From JBAYHA01 sp041666425 (GTDB lineage: Bacteria; Patescibacteriota; Patescibacteriia; UBA11705; JABHMO01): a stretch of 8,306 nucleotides of DNA. Every line of letters starts with the position of its first letter. Positions within the stretch are counted from its first letter, which is position 1. Under the pieces are notes generated by a model. That model had not been told where the DNA came from. It searched no databases and worked only from the letters and a program-made list of their open reading frames with translations. A program made the translations under genes and the position numbers. The stretch covers positions 1 through 8,306 of the forward strand of contig JBAYHA010000039.1 in NCBI GenBank assembly GCA_041666425.1, read 5' to 3'. Positions 1 to 5,897 of this stretch are shown here, piece after piece.

Positions 1-354
1 CGACGTGATTTATTAAGTGGTTTGCCAAAAGAAATAATGATTACTGATTATCAGGTTAGGGAAGCATTGTCTACTACGATTGCTAGTATTATTGATGCGA
101 TTCGTAGTGTTCTGGAGCTTACTCCTCCCGAATTGGTGGCGGATATTTACGAAAGAGGGATTGTGCTTTGTGGTGGTGGTTCGCTTTTGCGCGGGATTGA
201 TAAAATTATCAGTCGGGAAATGGAAATACCCGTTCGCGTTGCCGATGACCCCAAAACATGCACTATTAGAGGACTGGGGGTGCTTCTTGATGATGAAAAG
301 TTGCTTAATCAGATTGTTTTGCCTTCGGCGAATGATGAAAAGATGGTTAGATAA
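1..354 (+). CDS. mreB: Rod shape-determining protein MreB, C-terminal part (5' end outside window)
   Basis: MreB is the bacterial actin homologue that forms membrane-bound ATP-dependent filaments and organises the side-wall peptidoglycan synthesis complex. Only the last 117 residues are present; the frame is open from base 1, so the gene begins upstream. Fragment residues 2-10 (RDLLSGLPK) match the conserved MreB segment before the last part of the actin fold. Residues 56-64 (LCGGGSLLR) are the glycine-rich adenosine-binding motif, followed by the IPVRVADDP segment at 77-84 and RGLG at 90-93, all typical of MreB C-termini. The length after the GGG motif fits a complete C-terminus. It lies 2 nt before mreC in the usual mreBCD order. 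The first ATG in the window at 22 is an internal methionine, not the start. Identification is firm; FtsA or DnaK would not carry this motif set. Confidence 0.95.
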   Translation, partial: RRDLLSGLPKEIMITDYQVREALSTTIASIIDAIRSVLELTPPELVADIYERGIVLCGGGSLLRGIDKIISREMEIPVRVADDPKTCTIRGLGVLLDDEKLLNQIVLPSANDEKMVR

Positions 355-356
355 AT

Positions 357-1163
357 ATGCCTTTACCAAAGAAGTATACCAAATTTTCAGTTGTTGTGGT
401 GGCGAGCCTGAGCTTGCTGTTTTTTTTGTATTGGTTGGGGTTGTTAAATCCGGTTCGTGATTTTTTTGTGTTTTTAACGAAACCCGTTGTGTCCAAGGTT
501 TATTCTTTTTCAAATTGGGTTGGCGACGGATATCTTAATTTAAAAAGCAAAAAGGAACTTTCGGCGGAAAATAAGGTGTTAAAAGAAGAATTGTCTTTGT
601 TGATAAAAGAAAAAAGTCAATTTTTGACCGAAAAAGAAGAAAATACTTTTTTACGAGATCAGTTGCAATACAAAAACAATGAGCGGTTTTCTCCTCTAAT
701 TGCCAAAATAATCGGTAAGGTTACTGACGAATCGCAGAACGCTTTGATTATTGATCGTGGGTTGCAAGATAATTTGCGTATCGGTTTGCCGGTTTTGGGA
801 GAAAATAATTATTTAATTGGAAAAATAATCAAAGTTGAACAAAAAATAGCCATCGTTTTATTATTAAACGATGATTTGTCAAAAATATCCGTAAAAATTC
901 AAAATCAAAAAAATATCATTGGCGTCTTGCAAGGAGAGTTTGGTTTGGGCCTGACAATTAAGATGATCCCAATGACTCAATTGTTAAAAGAGGGTGACAT
1001 TGTCGTAACATCCGGACAAGAAACAACCATTCCGGAAAACTTGCTCATCGGACAAATAAAAAGTTACAAAACCTCGCCGGAAGATTTATTTCAAGAAGCA
1101 ACCGTTGGGTCTTTGATTGATTTTAATAATATAACTGTGGTCAATGTTTTGCAACCAAAATAA
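357..1163 (+). CDS. mreC: Rod shape-determining protein MreC
   Basis: MreC is a bitopic membrane protein whose extracytoplasmic domain links MreB filaments to PBP2 and activates it. The 268-residue protein has a short basic N-terminus (KKYTK), one transmembrane helix at about 9-30, a Lys/Glu-rich coiled-coil at about 62-105, and a beta-rich MreC domain at about 113-265. That domain includes the GKV(T)D..NALIIDRG block at 120-135 and VVTSGQETTIPENLLIG at 216-232, matching the family's conserved 'VvTSG.gg.fP.Gl.iG' region. Length and architecture are normal for MreC. The ATG follows the mreB stop by 2 nt; an AGATGG about 12 nt upstream is at best a weak ribosome-binding site. A run of eight T (420-427) encodes part of the membrane helix. 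Its place between mreB and mreD supports the call. Confidence 0.93.
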   Translation: MPLPKKYTKFSVVVVASLSLLFFLYWLGLLNPVRDFFVFLTKPVVSKVYSFSNWVGDGYLNLKSKKELSAENKVLKEELSLLIKEKSQFLTEKEENTFLRDQLQYKNNERFSPLIAKIIGKVTDESQNALIIDRGLQDNLRIGLPVLGENNYLIGKIIKVEQKIAIVLLLNDDLSKISVKIQNQKNIIGVLQGEFGLGLTIKMIPMTQLLKEGDIVVTSGQETTIPENLLIGQIKSYKTSPEDLFQEATVGSLIDFNNITVVNVLQPK

Positions 1164-1166
1164 AAC

Positions 1167-1706
1167 ATGTGGAAAATTAGTAAATTCATTTTGTTCGTTT
1201 TGTCGATCGTGGCTTGGGAGGTGGCCATTCGTCCATTTTTGCCGTCAATTTGGTCAAATCTTAATTTGTCTTTAATCGTCTTAATTATTATCGGATTTGT
1301 CTATTCCGTCGAATTGGCGACCGTGAACGCGCTGTTTTTTGGTTTTCTTTTTGATCTATATTCGGTTTTACCTTTTGGCACAATTTTACTCACTTATGGT
1401 CTAACTTTTTTTTTATTAAATCGATTATTTTACAAATTTTTAACTAATAAATCGTTATATTCTTTTATTGGCATGACCGGATTGGTGACATTGTTATTTT
1501 CTTCCTGGCAATATTGTTATTTGATAATTCATTTCTTTTATAACAAAAAGGAGGATATCCTTTGGACTGAATTCAGTCGACAGTTTGCTGTCGGATTTCT
1601 TTGGCAACTGGGGTTGAATTGTCTTTTTGGTTTATTTTTCTTTGTTTTGTTGAATTATTTTAGCCGAAGATTCAAAGCGGTTTACATTGACACAATCAAA
1701 AATTGA
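1167..1706 (+). CDS. mreD: Rod shape-determining protein MreD
   Basis: MreD is a small polytopic inner-membrane component of the elongasome that works with MreC and PBP2. The protein is 179 residues, rich in Phe, Leu and Ile, with about five or six hydrophobic segments (roughly 5-25, 32-50, 52-62, 70-90, 98-124 and 140-165). Residues 58-71 (FGFLFDLYSVLPFG) match the most conserved MreD motif, 'G.l.Dl.sg.plG', with the acidic residue at D63. Sequence conservation in this family is low, so the call also rests on position between mreC and mrdA. The start follows the mreC stop by 3 nt with no Shine-Dalgarno sequence. It ends in TGA, 3 nt before mrdA and in the same frame. A nine-T run (1406-1414) and an internal AAGGAGG (1548-1554) are noted separately. 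Confidence 0.87.
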   Translation: MWKISKFILFVLSIVAWEVAIRPFLPSIWSNLNLSLIVLIIIGFVYSVELATVNALFFGFLFDLYSVLPFGTILLTYGLTFFLLNRLFYKFLTNKSLYSFIGMTGLVTLLFSSWQYCYLIIHFFYNKKEDILWTEFSRQFAVGFLWQLGLNCLFGLFFFVLLNYFSRRFKAVYIDTIKN

Positions 1707-1709
1707 GTT

Positions 1710-3743
1710 ATGAAACTTTTCCATATTTTTAATAAAAAAAATTATATTCCTGGAAACGATTTTTTTTGTCAAGGATTGTCAATTCGTGACGAATCCATGA
1801 GCCGAAGAAACAAGGCCTCTTGGGTGGAAGGCAGTTTTATTGATTATAAAATTGAAGAAATAAGCACTGGTAACAAAAATTATTTAGGCTTGTCATCCAG
1901 CCCACGGAGTTTGTCGTTTTTTTTCATTTTGATTTTGTTCATCATTTTTGTCTTGTTGTCAAAAGCCGTTTATTTGCAATTGTTAAAAGGTGACTATTAT
2001 TTAAGCTTGGCCGAAAATAACCGTTTACGGTTAATAAACATTCCCGCTCCGCGTGGAATTATTTATGATCGCTTGGGCAGACAGTTGGTAAAAAACGTAC
2101 CAATCTTTGAAATTTTATTGACTCCGTCGGATATTTTGACCGAGAATAATGATGTCATCTCTTTGAAAAATTGGTTGGGCCAAAATTTGGCTGAAATTGA
2201 TGCGGAGTGGGAAAGTAGTTTTAACAAAATTTTGGCAAGCAAAAAAGGCACCAAGGATTTTTATGAACCAAATATTTTGACTGATAATTTGACTTATGAA
2301 AAAGCCGTTGCCATGCAAATTGAAAGCCAAAATTTCCCAGGTGTGCAAATTTCTATTGGTGCGCAAAGGGAATATCAGCATGATTTTGGTTTTGGCAAGA
2401 CCGAAAGTTTAAGTCATATCCTTGGCTATAAAGGTAAATTAAGTGCCACGGACTATGCGGATTTCTCGGATCAAGGATATTTGTATAACGATTACATTGG
2501 CAAAACCGGGGTTGAAGCCACTTTTGAAAAAAATTTGCGTGGCCGATATGGTCGAGAACAAATTGAAGTGGATTCCTTGGGCAGAGCTATCAAAATTATC
2601 GGACAAGAAGATTTGCAAAAAGGGGATAATCTGTATTTGAGTATTGATGCGGTAATGCAAGCGAAACTGGAAGCGCTTTTAAAAAATAGATTGGTTAAGC
2701 TGGGCAAAGTTAAAACAGCTGCAATTATAATCGATCCGAATGATGGCCAGGTGTTAAGTTTAATAAGTTTGCCGGGGTATGACAATAATTTGTTCAGTGT
2801 CAAAAAAGATTCGCTCGAAACGACAAAATTATTTGGAGATACCAATCAGCCGATGTTCAATCGTGTTATTAGTGGAGAGTATCCTTCTGGTTCAACAATA
2901 AAACCGCTTATCTCGCTCGCTGCTTTGCAAGAAAAAATTATTACCGAAAATACCGTATTTTTGAGTAATGGAGGGTTGCGAATTTCTGAATGGTTTTTCC
3001 CAGATTGGAAGGCTGGTGGACATGGCTATACCAATGTGCGCAAAGCCATCGCTGAATCGGTTAATACATTTTTTTATATTATTGGTGGAGGATGGAATGA
3101 TTTTGTTGGATTGGGAGTGGAGAAGATAGGTGAATATTTACAAATGTTTGGTGTTGGGAGCAAAACACAAATCGATTTGCCAAATGAAGCAACCGGTTTT
3201 GTACCAAGCAAAGAATGGAAGGAAAATTACAAGAAAGAGCGGTGGTATATCGGGGACACATATCATTTGGCTATCGGGCAAGGTGATTTGTTGGTCACCC
3301 CTTTGCAAATGGCGATTATCACTTCAACCATTGCTAATGGCGGAAAGTTGTTAAAACCGCAAATCATTAATCACATTTATGATCAAAATGAAAAAAAGGA
3401 ACAGTATATTAATCCAGACATATTTAAGCAAAGTTTTGTTGATGAAAAAAATTTCAAAATTGTGCAATCGGGTATGCGCCAAGCCGTAACTTTGGGTAGT
3501 GCAAAAATTTTACGTGATTTGCCGGTAACTTCAAGCGCCAAAACTGGAACTGCACAATCCGGTGGAGACAAAACACCGCATGCTTGGTTTGTTGCTTATG
3601 CTCCGGCCGAAAAACCGGAAATAGTTTTGACCATTCTTTGTGAAGAAGCGGGTGATGGTAGCGGGGTGTCCGCTTTGGTGGCGCATGATTTTTTGCAGTG
3701 GTATTTTCGTGATTACAAAAAAAGTTTATCAACAAATCAATAA
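1710..3743 (+). CDS. mrdA: Penicillin-binding protein 2 (elongasome D,D-transpeptidase)
   Basis: PBP2 is a class B penicillin-binding protein that crosslinks new peptidoglycan strands during side-wall elongation, working with RodA and MreCD. In order the 677-residue protein has a long polar cytoplasmic tail (1-67), one transmembrane anchor (about 68-90), the PBP dimerisation (pedestal) domain starting at PAPRGIIYDR (112-121), and the transpeptidase domain from about residue 310. Catalytic motifs are intact: S395-T-I-K398 with the acylated serine, S450-V-N452, and K611-T-G-T614. The DWKAGGHG block (432-439) is typical of the PBP2 branch rather than PBP3/FtsI. It follows mreD by 3 nt. The tail is longer than the roughly 20 residues of E. 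coli PBP2; an internal ATG at 1797 (M30) would shorten it, but 1710 fits the tight operon spacing. The sequence places the transpeptidase outside the membrane. rodA is not adjacent. Confidence 0.97.
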   Translation: MKLFHIFNKKNYIPGNDFFCQGLSIRDESMSRRNKASWVEGSFIDYKIEEISTGNKNYLGLSSSPRSLSFFFILILFIIFVLLSKAVYLQLLKGDYYLSLAENNRLRLINIPAPRGIIYDRLGRQLVKNVPIFEILLTPSDILTENNDVISLKNWLGQNLAEIDAEWESSFNKILASKKGTKDFYEPNILTDNLTYEKAVAMQIESQNFPGVQISIGAQREYQHDFGFGKTESLSHILGYKGKLSATDYADFSDQGYLYNDYIGKTGVEATFEKNLRGRYGREQIEVDSLGRAIKIIGQEDLQKGDNLYLSIDAVMQAKLEALLKNRLVKLGKVKTAAIIIDPNDGQVLSLISLPGYDNNLFSVKKDSLETTKLFGDTNQPMFNRVISGEYPSGSTIKPLISLAALQEKIITENTVFLSNGGLRISEWFFPDWKAGGHGYTNVRKAIAESVNTFFYIIGGGWNDFVGLGVEKIGEYLQMFGVGSKTQIDLPNEATGFVPSKEWKENYKKERWYIGDTYHLAIGQGDLLVTPLQMAIITSTIANGGKLLKPQIINHIYDQNEKKEQYINPDIFKQSFVDEKNFKIVQSGMRQAVTLGSAKILRDLPVTSSAKTGTAQSGGDKTPHAWFVAYAPAEKPEIVLTILCEEAGDGSGVSALVAHDFLQWYFRDYKKSLSTNQ

Positions 3744-3745
3744 AT

Positions 3746-3774
3746 TTGACGTTGGGTATAAATTTTTGTATAAT
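3746..3774 (+). promoter_or_regulatory. Near-consensus sigma70-type promoter for greA
   Basis: TTGACG (-35, 3746-3751) and TATAAT (-10, 3769-3774) are separated by exactly 17 bp, matching the consensus at 11 of 12 positions. The predicted transcription start is near 3781, giving a greA leader of about 55 nt. The -35 begins 3 nt after the mrdA stop. It is the best promoter match I saw in the window. It separates greA from the elongasome operon, although read-through from mrdA is also possible. Confidence 0.85.
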
Positions 3775-3801
3775 TCAATTGTAATAAAATAACTTTAAAA
3801 T

Positions 3802-3819
3802 TCAGGTTTATTGACCTGA
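3802..3819 (+). promoter_or_regulatory. Hairpin in the greA leader (attenuator, weak terminator or operator)
   Basis: TCAGGT (3802-3807) and ACCTGA (3814-3819) form a perfect 6-bp stem with the loop TTATTG, followed by CTTTATTTATTT. It lies about 20 nt downstream of the predicted greA start site and 17 nt before the ATG. It may be a weak intrinsic terminator for transcripts arriving from mrdA, an attenuator of greA itself, or a protein operator. The stem is seen directly; its function is inferred. The short stem and interrupted T-tract argue against a strong terminator. Confidence 0.45.
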
Positions 3820-3836
3820 CTTTATTTATTTAAATT

Positions 3837-4298
3837 ATGACAAATATTATTTTGACCGAAGAAGGCAAGAAGAAATTGGAAGTGGAACTAAAGGAATTAA
3901 AAGAAGTTCGTAGACCGGAAATTATCGAAAAAATCGCTCAGGCAAAAGAACTTGGTGATCTGTCCGAAAATGCCGAATATCATGACGCCAAAGATCAGCA
4001 AGGTTTGGCGGAAACACGAATTTCCGAAATTGAGGATGTTTTGCGAAAAGCGATAATCTCTGATGGTATAACTTCGATCAACTGCATCAGTTTGGGCTCA
4101 AAATTTATTGTTGAACAAGAAGGGTGTGCTGCCAAAGAATTGACCATTGTCGGTTACAATGAGGCTGAACCGGCGCAGGGGAAGATTTCTAATGAATCGC
4201 CATTGGGCAAAGCGTTTATGGGCAAAACAACAGGGGACAAGGTGAATATTATTGTTCCAAAAGGGGCAACCTCTTACAAAATCATAAAGATATTATAG
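3837..4298 (+). CDS. greA: Transcription elongation factor GreA
   Basis: GreA enters the secondary channel of RNA polymerase and stimulates cleavage of backtracked RNA, rescuing paused or arrested complexes. The 153-residue protein is close to the usual 155-160 length. Residues 1-75 form the N-terminal antiparallel coiled coil, and its tip DLSENAEYHDAKDQQ (41-55) carries the two acidic residues D41 and E44 that hold the catalytic Mg2+. Residues about 80-153 form the C-terminal FKBP-like globular domain, including NESPLGKAFMGK (119-130) and the terminal PKGATSYKIIKI block. Every signature motif is canonical. The gene is effectively monocistronic: its own promoter and hairpin lie before it and a strong terminator 11 nt after its stop. 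No Shine-Dalgarno sequence precedes the ATG. The acidic tip favours GreA/GreB over inhibitory Gfh proteins, and the length and sequence favour GreA. Confidence 0.98.
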   Translation: MTNIILTEEGKKKLEVELKELKEVRRPEIIEKIAQAKELGDLSENAEYHDAKDQQGLAETRISEIEDVLRKAIISDGITSINCISLGSKFIVEQEGCAAKELTIVGYNEAEPAQGKISNESPLGKAFMGKTTGDKVNIIVPKGATSYKIIKIL

Positions 4299-4309
4299 CG
4301 TTAATCTCC

Positions 4310-4344
4310 AAAAATCGACTTTGCGCAAAGTCGATTTTTATTTT
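4310..4344 (+). terminator. Strong palindromic intrinsic terminator after greA
   Basis: Positions 4310-4339 form a perfect 30-bp palindrome. Transcribed, it gives a 13-bp stem, with the GTC/GAC pairs in its centre, and the tetraloop GCGC. The 3' arm ends in TTTTT and continues as ATTTT. Because the palindrome begins with AAAAA, it also has a U-tract in the minus direction and could work both ways. It starts 11 nt after the greA stop and separates greA from the lysS operon. Confidence 0.9.
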
Positions 4345-4392
4345 GCGTAAATTTTAAATTTGGGCTATAATTTAGCTATAATTTATTATAAA
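4343..4392 (+). promoter_or_regulatory. Stacked promoter elements for the lysS-serS-ftsQ operon
   Basis: Three -10-like hexamers lie just before lysS: TATAAT at 4366-4371, TATAAT at 4377-4382 and TATAAA at 4387-4392. The first has TTGCGT (4343-4348) 17 bp upstream as a weak -35; the second has TTTAAA (4353-4358) at 18 bp. Predicted starts are about 4378, 4389 and 4398-4399, giving leaders of about 20 nt, 9 nt and none. No Shine-Dalgarno sequence is present. The promoter region is well supported; which -10 is used cannot be read from sequence. Confidence 0.7.
4364..4385 (+). repeat. Perfect 11-bp tandem repeat carrying duplicated -10 elements
   Basis: The unit GCTATAATTTA occurs twice head to tail (4364-4374 and 4375-4385) with no mismatch. 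Each copy holds a consensus TATAAT. The period is about one helical turn, so both -10 elements lie on the same face of the DNA. Confidence 0.95.
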
Positions 4393-4397
4393 TTACA

Positions 4398-5891
4398 ATG
4401 CATATGCCGGAACAATCCGAAGAACAAATTCGCACCCAAAAATTAGCCCAAATTAGAGCCATGGGCATTAACCCATATCCGGATAAATTTAACAAACAAA
4501 AAGATTTATTGGCCTGCCAAAAATTGAATGTTGGCGAAAAAATTATAACCGCTGGACGTTTGGTGTCTTTTCGCGACATGGGAAAATTAACCTTTGCGCA
4601 TCTTCAAGATTATTCTGCCAAAATGCAAATTGCTTTTCAATTGGAAACACTGGGACAAGATAATTACAAAAATCTGCAAAAAATAATTGATTTGGGTGAT
4701 TTTGTTGGCATAACCGGAGAAATTTTTATCACACACAAAGGCGAAAAAACCATTCTCGTTCGTAGTTGGCAATTTCTTGGCAAAGCGTTAAAACCAATGC
4801 CCGAAAAATGGCATGGTTTGCAAGATGTGGAAGTGAAATATCGCCAACGTTATTTGGATCTGCTCAGTAATCCTGAGACGATGGCCAGGTTCAAATTTCG
4901 GAGTGATTTTATTAAAACTTTGCGAGAATTTTATTGGAAGGAAGGTTTTTTTGAGGTAGAAACACCCACTTTGATGCACCGGGCAACAGGCGCCTCCGCA
5001 CGACCTTATATTACTCATAATAATGGTTTGGGTATTGATGTTTTTTTGCGCATTTCGCACGAATTACCGTTAAAAGAATTGATTGTTGGCGGATTTGAAA
5101 AAATTTTTGAAATTGGCAAAGCTTTTCGCAACGAGGGGATTGATCCGTCGCATCTTCCTGAGCATACGCACTTGGAACATTATTGCGCTTATTGGAACTT
5201 CGAAGACAATATAAAATTTACAAAAAAGATGTTCCAATATTTGTTCAAAAAATTGCAAATCAAAAAACAAATCGAAGTGCTTGGCAAAGATGGCAACAAA
5301 CGAATCATTGATTTTGGCGCCAAATGGCCAAAAATCGACTTTGTCAAATTATTAAAAAAAGATTGCGGTTTGTCTGTTGATAAATATCATAGAGTAGAAG
5401 ATTTGCGTCAAGATTTAAAAAACAAAAGTCTTGTCATCGAGGGGATGGATAAAATGGGCTTGGCCAACTTGATTGATAATTTGTATAAAAAAGTTTCTCG
5501 ACCAAAAATTATCGGGCCGGCATTTTTGTATAATTATCCGGTTGAACTGCAACCCTTGGCAAGGAGGTCAGACAAAAATTTCAACATGGTGGAACAGTTC
5601 CAGCTGGTTATTAATGGGTGGGAAGTGGTCAAAGCTTACTCTGAACTTGTTGATCCGGCGGATCAAGAAAATCGTTTTCGCGAACAAGCCAAGCAAAAAT
5701 CAGCCGGTGATGAGGATGTGATGGAAGTTGATGATGATTTTATTGAAGCCATGAAATACGGAATGCCACCGATTTCCGGTTGGGGAATGGGTGTTGACCG
5801 AATTATCACCTTACTTGCGCAACAAGAGAATCTGCGTGATGTTGTGCTTTTCCCTTTGATGAGGCCAAAACAAGAAGAAAATAATCAATAA
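4398..5891 (+). CDS. lysS: Lysyl-tRNA synthetase, class II
   Basis: LysRS attaches lysine to tRNA-Lys in the cytoplasm using ATP. The 497-residue protein has an N-terminal OB-fold anticodon-binding domain (about 50-128, including RDMGKLTFAHLQDYS at 59-73) and a class IIb catalytic domain. Motif 1 spans about 167-192, motif 2 begins FRNEGI (243-248), and motif 3 is GMGVDRI (463-469). ATGASARP (197-203) and PVELQPLARR (381-390) are LysRS-type blocks. E222, E260, Y262 and E416 align with E. coli substrate residues E240, E278, Y280 and E428. H256 replaces the adenine-stacking F274, and K412 replaces N424 of the lysine pocket. EpmA is unlikely because the OB domain is present. The start could also be M3 (4404). 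It begins the operon, with serS 6 nt after its stop. By my by-eye alignment it is a divergent but complete LysRS. Confidence 0.96.
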   Translation: MHMPEQSEEQIRTQKLAQIRAMGINPYPDKFNKQKDLLACQKLNVGEKIITAGRLVSFRDMGKLTFAHLQDYSAKMQIAFQLETLGQDNYKNLQKIIDLGDFVGITGEIFITHKGEKTILVRSWQFLGKALKPMPEKWHGLQDVEVKYRQRYLDLLSNPETMARFKFRSDFIKTLREFYWKEGFFEVETPTLMHRATGASARPYITHNNGLGIDVFLRISHELPLKELIVGGFEKIFEIGKAFRNEGIDPSHLPEHTHLEHYCAYWNFEDNIKFTKKMFQYLFKKLQIKKQIEVLGKDGNKRIIDFGAKWPKIDFVKLLKKDCGLSVDKYHRVEDLRQDLKNKSLVIEGMDKMGLANLIDNLYKKVSRPKIIGPAFLYNYPVELQPLARRSDKNFNMVEQFQLVINGWEVVKAYSELVDPADQENRFREQAKQKSAGDEDVMEVDDDFIEAMKYGMPPISGWGMGVDRIITLLAQQENLRDVVLFPLMRPKQEENNQ

Positions 5892-5897
5892 AATTAT

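Noticed and set aside
13..513. 166-codon minus-strand open frame across mreB and mreC
   Set aside because: It runs antisense across the mreB-mreC junction, both clearly real genes, and its translation is low-complexity Asn/Thr/Lys-rich with no recognisable motif.
2492..2845. 117-codon minus-strand open frame inside mrdA
   Set aside because: It lies wholly within the conserved PBP2 coding region and shows no domain features; antisense shadow.
4299..4397. T-box or lysine riboswitch before lysS
   Set aside because: The 99-nt gap is taken up by the greA terminator and promoter elements; the leader is at most about 20 nt, too short for either.
5561..5588. Internal AAGGAGG as the initiation site of a short LysRS C-terminal product
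   Set aside because: The next in-frame ATG (5586) is 18 nt beyond the motif, too far for normal initiation, and the product would lack motifs 1 and 2.
5473..5721. Plus-strand open frame inside lysS near an internal AAGGAGG
   Set aside because: It is out of frame with conserved LysRS sequence, and its start lies upstream of the Shine-Dalgarno-like site, so the motif does not serve it.
4398..5891. EpmA/PoxA-like EF-P lysylase instead of LysRS
   Set aside because: The protein has a complete N-terminal OB-fold anticodon-binding domain and full length, which EpmA lacks.
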